This document shows positions 46,196 through 54,737 of a stretch of DNA of 64,000 nt, in pieces (within the stretch, counting starts at the first letter, position 1; the number at the start of each line of letters is the position of its first letter). The notes beneath the pieces were generated by a model that made no database searches, was not told the origin of the DNA, and worked only from the letters and a program-made list of their open reading frames with translations. The stretch comes from Candidatus Roseilinea sp. (GTDB lineage Bacteria > Chloroflexota > Anaerolineae > J036 > Brachytrichaceae). The DNA lies in assembly GCA_025998955.1 (NCBI GenBank), contig AP024676.1, positions 930,001 to 994,000 on the forward strand. The letters run 5' to 3'. Position numbers and translations under genes: made by a program.

Positions 46196-46600
46196 TCACT
46201 CGCCGTAGAACGGCTCGATGCGCTCGACGTAGTCCAGGCTGGCCAGCTTCAGCAGCGTCTCGCGCGTGCCGCCCTGGCCGATGCACAAATACTGGTCGCG
46301 CGTGCAACCGATGCGCCCGCGCGATTCGGCGTAACACTGCAACGACGGGTCAATCGCTCGTACCTCGTCGAGGTTCTCCTGCTCGCGCGGGATGCAGAAT
46401 TCATAGGCGACCGAGCGTTTGTCGCCAGCCGGGCCGATCAATCCGTTCTCGTCAATCTCGTTCAGGTCGAAGGCGATCTTGGCGCGCGCCCGACGCAGTG
46501 CCTGCTCTTCGGGTGACGGCGTCGGGGGTGGCAGTGTCAGCGGCGCACAAGCCGTCAGCGCCAATATTGCCAGACATACACGCAGCGATGATCTGCGCAT
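46196..46600 (-). CDS. small putative lipoprotein
   Basis: This 134-residue protein begins MRRSSLRVCLAILALTACAP, a signal peptide with a lipobox (LTAC), so Cys18 is probably lipidated and the protein is anchored outside the membrane. The mature part has four further Cys (around FCIPRE, QCYAES, GCTRDQ and LCIGQG) that could form two disulphides. Function unknown. It lies 8 bases after the EamA transporter gene and is read in the same direction. Confidence 0.7.
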   Translation of the reverse strand: MRRSSLRVCLAILALTACAPLTLPPPTPSPEEQALRRARAKIAFDLNEIDENGLIGPAGDKRSVAYEFCIPREQENLDEVRAIDPSLQCYAESRGRIGCTRDQYLCIGQGGTRETLLKLASLDYVERIEPFYGE

Positions 46601-46608
46601 GATGAACC

Positions 46609-47574
46609 TCACTTCGGCGCCGGCGCAAGCGACGCTGTCACCCGTGCGTCGCGCTGCGCTGCCAGCTCGGCGTGCACGCCCGGCAGCACGGCGGCGGTCA
46701 GGATGAAGATCATGCCGGCGACTTGCGGCCATTCCAGACGCTCACCGAGGAAGGCGACGGCGATCAGCGTGGCAATCGGCACTTCCATGACGACGATCAG
46801 ACTGGCGATGCGCGCCGGTGCGTGACGCAACGCCACGGTGAACAGCGCATAGCCGCCCATCGTCGGGCCGAGGGCCAGGGCGATCAGTGCCAGCATCGCG
46901 GTCGGCTCGGCCGGCGGCTTCAGTTGCGCCGGCGATGCCAGCAGTGTGAGGAAGAACAACGTCACCGCGCCGAAGGTCATCGTATAGGTAAGCGAAGTAA
47001 GCGGGTGTAGTCGGGTCGTCCGATTGCCGCGCTGCACGCGGTGCTGGTTGAACAGGACGTAGAATGAATGGGTGATCGCCGTCAGCAGCCCGATGACCAG
47101 GCCAGGCAAGCTGAACTGCACCAGAGTTGGATCATAGGCGCGCACCACCAGGGCGCAGCCGGTCATGGCCAGTGCTAGGGCGACGACCTGTGGCGCTCCG
47201 ATCCGCTCTTTGAAGAGCGCCCAGGCACCGAGCGTCACGAATGCCGGATATAGGTAGATCAGCACGACGGCGACGGCGACGCCGTTGAGCCGAACCGACC
47301 ATACCCAGAGCGCGTGATAGAGGCCGATGGAAATCGCGCCGGCGATGAATAACTCGCGTAGCGCTCGCGCATTTATCTGCAACAGCAACGGCCGTGCCAG
47401 CGCTAGGGTGGCGATCATGAACGACGCGATGACGATGTCGCGCCAGAGCGCAATGGTGAGGCTAGGGACGTTTCGGCTGAGCAGGAAGGCGATGCCGGGC
47501 GAAGTGGCCGACCACACGCAGGCCGATGCAGCAGCGATGAGGTAGCCCAGGCGACGATCCGAATCTTGTGTCAC
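46609..47574 (-). CDS. EamA family transporter (drug/metabolite superfamily)
   Basis: The 321-residue protein has about ten membrane helices in two EamA repeats (for example LGYLIAAASACVWSATSPGIAFLLSR at the start of the first and LVIGLLTAITHSFYVLF at the start of the second). Such proteins export amino acids, metabolites or drugs. The substrate cannot be read from sequence. A second EamA gene is transcribed divergently from 47706, so the two may share the control region between. Confidence 0.88.
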   Translation of the reverse strand: MTQDSDRRLGYLIAAASACVWSATSPGIAFLLSRNVPSLTIALWRDIVIASFMIATLALARPLLLQINARALRELFIAGAISIGLYHALWVWSVRLNGVAVAVVLIYLYPAFVTLGAWALFKERIGAPQVVALALAMTGCALVVRAYDPTLVQFSLPGLVIGLLTAITHSFYVLFNQHRVQRGNRTTRLHPLTSLTYTMTFGAVTLFFLTLLASPAQLKPPAEPTAMLALIALALGPTMGGYALFTVALRHAPARIASLIVVMEVPIATLIAVAFLGERLEWPQVAGMIFILTAAVLPGVHAELAAQRDARVTASLAPAPK

Positions 47575-47705
47575 AATGGTGCGGCTACTCTACCACTCCT
47601 CGCCTGACTTCATGCACAGGTGACGAGTCGGCAACAGTTCCTACCGCTCACAGTGGTCTGAGCTGTTATAAAAGCTTCAGACAATACAAAACTACGCGTC
47701 ACAGC

Positions 47706-48668
47706 ATGAATCAAGGTCAACCTCTATCGGACATTCTTTCAAAGAAGCTCGCCTTGTCTCCGTTCAGAGCCGTCTTTGCCGAGTCACGCGGCGGGTTGCT
47801 CCTGGTGATGCTCGCTGCCGTGCTCTGGGGCACGGTCGGTGTCACAACGAAATCGCTCTACGTCTCATCCTTAACCAATCCACTGTCGGTTGGGTTTTTC
47901 CGGTTGGCGCTGTCGGCGCCGGCGTTGCTGGCGGCGTGCTGGCTGGCAATTGGCGCGCGCACGTTCGCCATCGCCCGGCGCGATGGCGGCGCCGTGGTCA
48001 TGATCGGCGCGATGATGGCGCTGTATCAGGCGTGCTATTTCGCCGCCATCCCGCGCGTGGGCGTTGCGATTGCGACGCTGGTCACGCTGTGTACTGCGCC
48101 GGTGATCGTCGCGGCGCTGTCGGCGTTGTTCATGCGCGAGCGGCTCACGCGCGCCGTCGGCGGGGCGATGATGTGCGCGTTGGCCGGCACGGCGTTGCTG
48201 GTCGGCATTGCGCCCGGCACCGGTCCGTTGCAGGCAGATACACCGGCCGGCGTGTTGCTCGCGCTCGGCTCGGCCACGGCATATGCCGTGCTGACGCTGT
48301 GCAGCCGGCAGTTGGCCAATCGCTACCATCCGTTGCAGCCGATCGCAATTGGCTTCACGCTGGGCGCGCTGGCGCTGGGCGCGTTCGCCATGGTGTCGCC
48401 GGGCGGGCTGGTCGTGAGCTACCCCGCTGCCGGCTGGCTGCGCCTGCTCTATCTCGGCCTGGTGCCGACCGCGTTCGGCTATTTCGTCTTCCTGGCCGGA
48501 ATGCGCACCACGCCGGCGACCGTCGCGACTATCGCTACGCTGGTCGAGCCACTCACCTCGACCTTTCTGGCATGGCTGTTCTTCGATGAGCAACTCGGGC
48601 CGACCAGCTGGCTGGGCGCGCTGCTGTTGCTTGCCGCGATGGTCGTGCTGTATCGCGACGGCCGGTGA
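47706..48668 (+). CDS. EamA family transporter (drug/metabolite superfamily)
   Basis: From ATG 47706 the protein has 320 residues and ten predicted membrane helices in two EamA repeats (GGLLLVMLAAVLWGTVGVTTK at the first, GVLLALGSATAYAVLTLCSRQLA at the second). The C-terminal helix pair FGYFVFLAGMRTTPATVATIATLVEPLTSTFLAWLFFDEQL is the typical EamA signature. It is a different branch from the divergent transporter at 46609. The substrate is unknown. Confidence 0.9.
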   Translation: MNQGQPLSDILSKKLALSPFRAVFAESRGGLLLVMLAAVLWGTVGVTTKSLYVSSLTNPLSVGFFRLALSAPALLAACWLAIGARTFAIARRDGGAVVMIGAMMALYQACYFAAIPRVGVAIATLVTLCTAPVIVAALSALFMRERLTRAVGGAMMCALAGTALLVGIAPGTGPLQADTPAGVLLALGSATAYAVLTLCSRQLANRYHPLQPIAIGFTLGALALGAFAMVSPGGLVVSYPAAGWLRLLYLGLVPTAFGYFVFLAGMRTTPATVATIATLVEPLTSTFLAWLFFDEQLGPTSWLGALLLLAAMVVLYRDGR

Positions 48669-48695
48669 TGAACGGCGTCGCCGGTCAACGATGCG

Positions 48696-50309
48696 TCATT
48701 GGCTCTCGATCACCACGACCCAATCCTGGAAGGTCGGCGGTTGCGGCAGCAGCCAGTTCCCCTGTGCATCGGGCTGTATCCGGCCGATCGAGTGCTCGGC
48801 GCCGGTGCGCGGATCCCAGAAGAAGGCGTGATGCTGGCGGTCTCGCTCCAGCCGCCTGATCACGATGCGGTCTTTCGACCACGGGAAGACCGGATCGTAG
48901 AAGTAGATCACGCGCAGGCGGCCGGGGATGCCGGCGGCGAAGGGTGCGCCGACGTGCTCCGCGTCGCCGCTCGGATCGGTCCACTCGGGATGCGCTTCGA
49001 ATTCCCGCCAGGGGTAGCGTTCGAGGAAGCGCTTCGCCAGGCCGAGCTGCGCCGAGCCGGGCAGACGATACGCCTCATCCCATGGCGTGTTGCCCCATGT
49101 GCCGCCGTGCGGCGATGGACCAAAAGGCTGGGCTTGTGTGTTGACCTGCCAGATGCCGTTCGCGCCGTAGGTGTAGCCGGCGGCGCCGGAGAGGATGGAT
49201 GACCAGAACGTCAGCCGTTGCACTTCGTCCTGCGTGCTGTGAATGATGCCCTCATAGTTGGCTTCGCCGACCACCACCGGCATGATCGGTTTGCGCTTGC
49301 ACTCGGCAACGACGGTGCGGACGGTATTGGGCACGCTGGTGTAGCCGCTGTGCCCCGTCTGCAGCATGTCGAAGTCGAGCACGGCGTCGTCTTCCACTTG
49401 ATCACGCCCGATGTGGGTGGGGTGGGTGGTAATGAGCCGCCGGTAAGGATCGGTGGCGCGCACGTAACGAGCGATTTCAGTCCAGCCGGCGATCTGCCTG
49501 CGCGCGTCGCCCGTTTTGTCCTCCGACAGGTAATAGGGCATGGCCGTCTCGCCGGCCAAGCACCACACTACCGGATAGGCCGCCCAACGCGCGATCAGGT
49601 AGCGCCAGTGCTGCTTCATCTTGCCTATGCCGAGCCAAGGCAGGTAGTAGCCCCAGCACGACAGGATGCACGGCATCAGGCCGGATCGCACCAGCCATGT
49701 GATGCGCAAGTCGGCCATGTCGAAGTAGGCTGGGTTGATGCGCGCAAAGTTGGCTTCCCACGGAAAGCCGGCTTCGTTTGTGCCGCGCGGGTCGAACGCC
49801 GGCATGTCGGGATGCAGCCCGGCCACGATCTGGATGACGGTGAACCCTTTGGCGGCGCGGTCGGCGGCCAGCCGCTGAAAGTCGTCCGGCCACGAGAGCC
49901 GCTTGCACAGCCCCATCCACCAGGTGTCGCCCAACCAGAAGAACGGCGTGCCGTCGGCATGTTCGAAGGCGCGGCGGGATTTGGCGATGCGTAGCGGGCC
50001 GTGACGCAAGAGCGGGTTGTCACCAACGTACGGCTCTGCAACGAGCGTCGCACACTGGCCGTGTAGATCGGCGTTGGCTGCATCGGTGCAGGTCGTCTCG
50101 ATGGTGTAGCGGCCGGGCTTGGGCGGCGCGAAGCGCACGCGCCATTCCTGCTCACCGGCCCAATACGCCGGCACGCGCCAGCGCTCGCCGTCTTCATGCT
50201 GCATGATGGCGTCGAGTTCGACTGCGTTGAAGGGATCGCGATAGGCTTTGCCCGAGGCGTAACGCCATTCGGTCGCCTGGTATTGCGTGGCATGAATTGT
50301 GTGCGGCAT
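48696..50309 (-). CDS. DUF4038/DUF5060 glycoside hydrolase-like protein
   Basis: The 537-residue protein has an N-terminal beta-sandwich of DUF5060 type (YRDPFNAVELDAIMQHEDGERWRVPAYW, residues about 20-95), a central TIM-barrel of DUF4038 type (GTPFFWLGDTWWMGLCKRLSW, DRAAKGFTVIQI, GEANYEG, SGAAGYTYGANGIWQVN; about 110-430) and a C-terminal domain of the collagen-binding-like type (LRVIYFYDPVFPWSK...). Acid residues in WCLAGETAMPYY and VVVGEANYEG are placed as catalytic Glu would be. DUF4038 proteins include GH140-type enzymes acting on plant polysaccharides. No signal peptide is seen. Confidence 0.82.
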   Translation of the reverse strand: MPHTIHATQYQATEWRYASGKAYRDPFNAVELDAIMQHEDGERWRVPAYWAGEQEWRVRFAPPKPGRYTIETTCTDAANADLHGQCATLVAEPYVGDNPLLRHGPLRIAKSRRAFEHADGTPFFWLGDTWWMGLCKRLSWPDDFQRLAADRAAKGFTVIQIVAGLHPDMPAFDPRGTNEAGFPWEANFARINPAYFDMADLRITWLVRSGLMPCILSCWGYYLPWLGIGKMKQHWRYLIARWAAYPVVWCLAGETAMPYYLSEDKTGDARRQIAGWTEIARYVRATDPYRRLITTHPTHIGRDQVEDDAVLDFDMLQTGHSGYTSVPNTVRTVVAECKRKPIMPVVVGEANYEGIIHSTQDEVQRLTFWSSILSGAAGYTYGANGIWQVNTQAQPFGPSPHGGTWGNTPWDEAYRLPGSAQLGLAKRFLERYPWREFEAHPEWTDPSGDAEHVGAPFAAGIPGRLRVIYFYDPVFPWSKDRIVIRRLERDRQHHAFFWDPRTGAEHSIGRIQPDAQGNWLLPQPPTFQDWVVVIESQ

Positions 50310-50465
50310 GAGTAACTCCAGGGCGGAGTATAAGGGCCCAGGGACTCAGGGACGAGCGATTTGACAGCGCGCTGCCGGTCTCCCAGAATGTCCGTTCGCG
50401 CGATCGGCCTGCACCAGGACACACGGTCGTGCGAGATGGGGCGTTTGCCCCGAAGGAGACTCACG

Positions 50466-50552
50466 ATGCGATTGGCGTCATACAACGTCGAAAACCTGTT
50501 CGACCCGTGCGAAGGTGATGAATCTGGAGACCTATTCCAATCATTTTGGTGA
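50466..50552 (+). pseudogene. truncated endonuclease/exonuclease/phosphatase-family gene
   Basis: The frame begins MRLASYNVENLFDPCEG, the standard N-terminus of the endonuclease/exonuclease/phosphatase fold (Asn as metal ligand). After about 17 residues similarity stops and a stop codon follows at 50550. The base composition becomes A+T-rich at the same point. The gene was cut here by the event that brought in the downstream island. Confidence 0.7.
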
Positions 50553-50868
50553 GTGCACTTATCCCTTGCTCAGTTTGCCGCGCTCATCTTTTTGCAGACT
50601 CTGATGCGTCATTCGCCTAGTATATTAAGTTTGATTTAAAACACGTATTGCTCCCGGGTTTACAGATTGATCCCGAACAAATATACATAAGCATTTAATT
50701 GGTGCAGTCAACTGAGCTTCATGCGCCCCATCGGCCCACACAGTTTGGTCAAGCGACATCGGTGGTAGGCACAGGCTTCAGCCTGCGTAGGCGGGGACAG
50801 CCTGCGAAATCAGGGATTGCGCCGGAATGACAGCCGAGCTGCAGATTGAAACTGAGGTTTTCAACTAA
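50553..50868. other. A+T-rich non-coding stretch with REP-like palindrome
   Basis: No gene is seen. About 50553-50720 is clearly A+T-rich. At 50765-50800 there is a G+C-rich palindrome (CAGGCT TC AGCCTG) that resembles the REP arms at the right edge of the window. The stretch ends at the IS5-type element. It marks the left border of the island. Confidence 0.55.
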
Positions 50869-51779
50869 GAACCTATCTCTAAACTTACGGAACGAGCCAT
50901 AATAGGGATATGGATAATACCAGTGGGACGCGATACGCCGACGTTGCAAGTTGGGAGCTGTCTGATAGTCTGTGGGCGCGCATTGAACCGTTGTTGCCCC
51001 AACCGAAGTCGCGCTATCGCGGACGCGGACGGCAGCGCAAACACATCGGTGGGCGGCCGGCAGCAGACCGGCGCAAGACCATGACCGGCATCTTGTACGC
51101 GCTGCGAACCGGCATTCCGTGGAACGCCATGCCGAAAGAGTATGGATCGGGAAAGACAGTCCATCGCTACTTTCAGCGCTGGGTGCAGGCGGGCGTCTTC
51201 AAGCGCATGTGGCAGGCGGGTTTGGCGGAGTATGACGAGGTCAAAGGGATCGCCTGGAAGTGGCAAGCGGGCGACGGGGCGATGACCAAGGCCCCGCTGG
51301 GGGGCGAAAAGACAGGCAAAAACCCTACGGATCGCGCCAAAAGGGGCGTCAAGCGCAGTCTGTTGGTGGATGAGCAGGGTGTGCCGTTGTCGATCGTGGT
51401 CAGCGGGGCGAACACGCCGGATAGCGCGTTGCTGGAGTCCACGCTGGATGCCATGCCGGTGGAGCGACCTGACCCGCAAACCGTCCCGCAGAATCTGTGT
51501 CTGGACAAAGCTTACAGCGGCGAACCCTGCCGTCAGGTGGCGCAGGCACATGGCTACGAAATCCATGTGCCGGACAAGGAGAACGCCCAAAAAAACGCCG
51601 GCGCAAGCCGGGCCGACGCAAGTCGCGCCGCTGGGTGGTCGAAGTGACTCATTCATGGCTCAATCGCTTTCGTCGGTTGCTGATTCGCTGGGAGAAGAAG
51701 GCGAGCAATTATCTGTCCCTGCTGTTTTTCGCCTGCGCCATCATCTGTTGGCGCAAATGCGAGGTTTAGAGATAGGCTC
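50869..51779 (+). mobile_element. IS5-family element with 16-bp terminal repeats and TAA target duplication
   Basis: The left end is GAACCTATCTCTAAAC (50869-50884). The right end, read from outside, is GAGCCTATCTCTAAAC (51764-51779): one mismatch in 16 bases. TAA flanks both sides (50866-50868, 51780-51782). The 911-bp element carries a two-frame transposase. Its right end lies 11 bases before the start of the first sugar gene. Confidence 0.88.
50910..51769 (+). CDS. IS5-family transposase with -1 frameshift
   Basis: Frame 1 (50910 to about 51590) gives the N-terminal part of an IS5-type transposase: WELSDSLWARIEPLLP, GILYALRTGIPWNAMP, LLVDEQGVPLSIVVSGAN (first Asp) and LCLDKAYSG (second Asp). 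The last part, with VVEVTHSWLNRFRRLLIRWEKK (catalytic Glu) and NYLSLLFFACAIICWRK, is in the -1 frame. Both meet at a run of seven A (51589-51595), the kind of site where IS5/IS427-group elements make a programmed -1 frameshift. The gene is therefore likely functional, not broken. The stop lies inside the right terminal repeat. Confidence 0.85.
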
Positions 51780-51790
51780 TAAGGCAATAT

Positions 51791-52795
51791 ATGGACAAAA
51801 TCCGAGTAGGCGTTGTCGGCGTCGGCCGGATGGGTAGCAACCACTGCAGGGTCTTCTCCGCTCTGCGGCATGTAGAGCTGGTGGGTGTATACGATCTCTC
51901 CTACGAAGTAGGAGATCGAGTCGCTCGGCAGTTCGAGATGCATTACTTCGATGATCTGGAGCACCTGCTCAGTAATATCGAGGCGGTAAGTATTGCTGCG
52001 CCTACGCCGCTGCATTTTGAGCTGGCGATACGTTGCATCGAACGAGGGGTACATGTCTTTATTGAGAAGCCCATTACTCGTACTCTCGAAGAGGCTAGTG
52101 CACTAGTAGATGTGGCAGAGCGCAGCGACGTGATCGTACAAGTGGGGCACATCGAGCGTTTCAATCCTGCATATCGTGAGTTACGGAACGTAATTGATAG
52201 CTTGGATGTTTTGGCAATTGACATTCGTCGCCTAAGCGCATTCTCTAGGAGTAACAAAGATGTAGACGTAATGCTCGATCTGATGGTTCACGATGCCGAT
52301 TTGGCCATGGATTTGACTGCAGAGCAGCCGGTGTATATCAGTGCACAGGGCTTTAGCGCATTGAGCGATCAAATTGACTACGCTAACGTGCAATTGCGCT
52401 TTGATTCAGGTTTGTTGTTAACTTTGACTGCTTCGCGAGTCACCGAAGAAAAGGTGCGCCAAATCGAGGTTACTGCTCGTGAGGCCTACGTGATAGCAGA
52501 TTTGCTCAATAAGTCGGTTGCCGTGCATCGCCGTACGATCGGCGAGTATGTTCAGCGCGGAGTGCATGGGTATCGCCAGGAGAGCATTGTCGAGAAGATT
52601 TACGTCCCAAGTTTTGAGCCGCTTTACCTCGAGTTAGAACATTTCACCGACTGCGTCATCCAGCATCGCCCACCATTAGTCTCAGTGAGAGATGGTTTGC
52701 GCGCCTTGCAATTGACTCTGCAAATCAGGGACGCTCTGTACTCAGATCACAGCAAGGTTGACAGAGCTGCGAATCGGTTGCTGTCTCATACTTAA
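51791..52795 (+). CDS. Gfo/Idh/MocA oxidoreductase, UDP-sugar type
   Basis: This 334-residue protein has the NAD-binding start IRVGVVGVGRMGSNHCRVF, the signature FIEKPITRTLEEA near residue 92 and HIERFNPAYREL. These are features of WlbA/WbpB-like dehydrogenases that oxidise UDP-N-acetyl-sugars at C3 during polysaccharide synthesis. The following genes (glycosyltransferase, WecB-type epimerase) fit this role. The IS5 element ends 11 bases upstream, and the AAGG ribosome site lies on the duplicated target and flanking bases, so any promoter must come from the IS or from farther upstream. Confidence 0.85.
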   Translation: MDKIRVGVVGVGRMGSNHCRVFSALRHVELVGVYDLSYEVGDRVARQFEMHYFDDLEHLLSNIEAVSIAAPTPLHFELAIRCIERGVHVFIEKPITRTLEEASALVDVAERSDVIVQVGHIERFNPAYRELRNVIDSLDVLAIDIRRLSAFSRSNKDVDVMLDLMVHDADLAMDLTAEQPVYISAQGFSALSDQIDYANVQLRFDSGLLLTLTASRVTEEKVRQIEVTAREAYVIADLLNKSVAVHRRTIGEYVQRGVHGYRQESIVEKIYVPSFEPLYLELEHFTDCVIQHRPPLVSVRDGLRALQLTLQIRDALYSDHSKVDRAANRLLSHT

Positions 52796-52832
52796 GCTTC
52801 GCATCATCACACTATCAGAGAGGGGGAGACCA

Positions 52833-53642
52833 TTGAACATCTCAATCATCGTACCCTGTGAAGAGGAGGGCATTGAGAAACTGCGCGAAGATTTTCTGCC
52901 AGTTGTATGCGAATTGGCCTTGTCTGAACCGGTTGAGGTTATATTCGTGGACGATGGCAGCAAGGATAAGACTTGGGATCTGCTCATTCAGACATTTGGC
53001 AAGCTTGAACGACAGTCGGGCTTGACCTTCAAATTTGAGCATCACCCGGTCAACCGAGGCTTGGGCGCAGCAATACGCACAGGGTTAGCCGCCTCCGGTG
53101 GCGATGTTGTCGTCACAACCGATAGCGACGGCACCTATAGGTTCACTTCCATTCCAACGTTGCTCCGCTACCTAAAACCAGGTGTGGACATAGTGACCGC
53201 GTCGCCCTATCACCCAGAGGGAGCCGTGGTGGGAGTCCCTGGTTATCGGCTTTTGCTGAGTCAAGGAGCGTCACTACTCTATCGCTTGATCCTCGCTGGG
53301 TTGGGTATGAATGTGCATACCTATACAGCGCTGTACCGTGCTTATCGCCGACCAGTAGTGGATAGTGTCAAGTTTGAGTCGAATGGTTTTCTGGCCGGCA
53401 CGGAGCTCATGGTCAAAGCGATGTTGATGGGTTACCGAGTGGCTGAGTATCCGACTGTGCTGTATTCACGCCAGCATGGGATATCGAAAGCGAAGTTGGC
53501 GCGCATCGTTCGCGCTCACTTGAGCTTCCAGTGGAAGGTGCTTCTCCATCGGCTCGGGGTACGGCCTCTGGTTGAAAGACAATCATACGTTGCAGCGGTC
53601 AATGCTCGGCAAGCGGAGACGAGCGCTTGCACACAGCCCTGA
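52833..53642 (+). CDS. family 2 glycosyltransferase (dolichol-phosphate mannosyltransferase-like)
   Basis: The 270-residue protein is a GT-A family 2 glycosyltransferase: ISIIVPCEEEGIEKL at the start, VEVIFVDDGSKDKTW (nucleotide-sugar site), HHPVNRGLGAAIRTGL and VVTTDSDGTY (DxD metal motif). The best start is TTG 52833, with AGGGGGAGA 4 bases upstream, because it gives the family N-terminus exactly. It lacks the two C-terminal membrane segments of some relatives. It probably moves a sugar onto a lipid carrier. Confidence 0.87.
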   Translation: MNISIIVPCEEEGIEKLREDFLPVVCELALSEPVEVIFVDDGSKDKTWDLLIQTFGKLERQSGLTFKFEHHPVNRGLGAAIRTGLAASGGDVVVTTDSDGTYRFTSIPTLLRYLKPGVDIVTASPYHPEGAVVGVPGYRLLLSQGASLLYRLILAGLGMNVHTYTALYRAYRRPVVDSVKFESNGFLAGTELMVKAMLMGYRVAEYPTVLYSRQHGISKAKLARIVRAHLSFQWKVLLHRLGVRPLVERQSYVAAVNARQAETSACTQP

Positions 53643-53654
53643 TACCTAAGCGCC

Positions 53655-54737
53655 ATGGGCCTGAAAGTTGTGTCCATAGTTGGCGCTCGTCCGGAGTTTA
53701 TCCAAGCAGCGCCTATAAGCCGGGTACTTCGCGATCGGCATCATGAGGTGCTCGTTCATACCGGTCAGCACTACGACTACTCAATGTCAGAGACTTTCTT
53801 CGACGAGCTGGGTGTGCCTGCACCTGACTACAACTTGGAAGTCGGGTCGGGATCGCACGCGCAGCAAACGGCATCAATGCTGATGAAACTGGAGGAGGTG
53901 TTGCTGAAGGAGTGTCCTGACTTGGTGATCATCCGCGGCGACACGAATTCAACCTTGGCCGGCGCATTAGCAGCGAGCAAGCTCAACATCCCAATCGCTC
54001 ACATCGAAGCAGGTGAGCGCAGCTTTAACCGACTCATGCCCGAGGAGATCAACCGCATTGTGTCGGATCATCTGTCTAGTGTGCTTTTCGCTGTTAGTGA
54101 AACTGCTGCAAGTCATCTGGCTGCAGAGGGACTTACGCGGGACGTGTATGTGACGGGTGATGTCATGCTCGATGCGAACTTGCAGCACCGTTCTCTTGCC
54201 CGAAGGAAGTCGGATGTATTGCAGCGTTTGAATCTCGAGCCGGGAAAGTACGCTTTGGTCACAGTACATCGTGCCGCCAATACAGATGATCCTTGTCGGC
54301 TGAGAAATATCGTTGATGCGCTCAATGCCGTGAGAGAAACCGTTGTCTTCCCCGTCCATCCTCGTACTCGCAAGGCACTGGATTGCCTCGGTACGAGTTT
54401 TGCGCCTCATGTCAAGGTTATTCCACCGGCTGGTTACTACGACATGATGGTGCTGGAGGAGAATGCGCGCATCATCGCTACTGATTCCGGGGGGGGGGGG
54501 GTGCAACGCGAGGCGTATTTCTTCGCCAAGCCTTGCCTTACTCTGCGCGAAGAGACTGAGTGGACAGAAACGGTAGAAGCGGGATGGAATAAGCTCGTTG
54601 GCGTAGATTGCCACGCCATCGTTTCTGCCTGGTATACCTTTACCCCTCCTACGACACATCCGCCCGTGTTAGGGGATGGGACCGCCGCACCTCGGATCGT
54701 GCGTATCCTGGAACAAAAATTTGGGGGAATGAAATGA
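53655..54737 (+). CDS. wecB: non-hydrolysing UDP-N-acetylglucosamine 2-epimerase
   Basis: WecB interconverts UDP-GlcNAc and UDP-ManNAc for surface polysaccharides. The protein shows VVSIVGARPEFIQAAPISRVL, VHTGQHYDYSMSETFFDELG, VIIRGDTNSTLAGALAA, HIEAGERSFNRLMPEEINR and PVHPRTRKAL. The UDP-binding motif TDSGG-VQREA is present but reads DSGGGGVQREA, with two extra glycines encoded by a run of 13 G (54489-54501). A shift of one base there would break the gene, so this tract may act as an on/off switch. The length of 360 is normal. The last base of the stop overlaps the next start (ATGA). Confidence 0.92.
   Translation: MGLKVVSIVGARPEFIQAAPISRVLRDRHHEVLVHTGQHYDYSMSETFFDELGVPAPDYNLEVGSGSHAQQTASMLMKLEEVLLKECPDLVIIRGDTNSTLAGALAASKLNIPIAHIEAGERSFNRLMPEEINRIVSDHLSSVLFAVSETAASHLAAEGLTRDVYVTGDVMLDANLQHRSLARRKSDVLQRLNLEPGKYALVTVHRAANTDDPCRLRNIVDALNAVRETVVFPVHPRTRKALDCLGTSFAPHVKVIPPAGYYDMMVLEENARIIATDSGGGGVQREAYFFAKPCLTLREETEWTETVEAGWNKLVGVDCHAIVSAWYTFTPPTTHPPVLGDGTAAPRIVRILEQKFGGMK
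54489..54501 (+). repeat. run of 13 G inside wecB
   Basis: A homopolymer of 13 G codes for the enlarged glycine loop of the epimerase. Such tracts slip easily during replication, and they are also hard to sequence correctly. Confidence 0.85.

Noticed and set aside
51497-51769. Separate small gene at the end of the IS5 element
   Set aside because: It is the -1 frame part of the transposase, joined at the run of seven A, and contains the catalytic Glu region.
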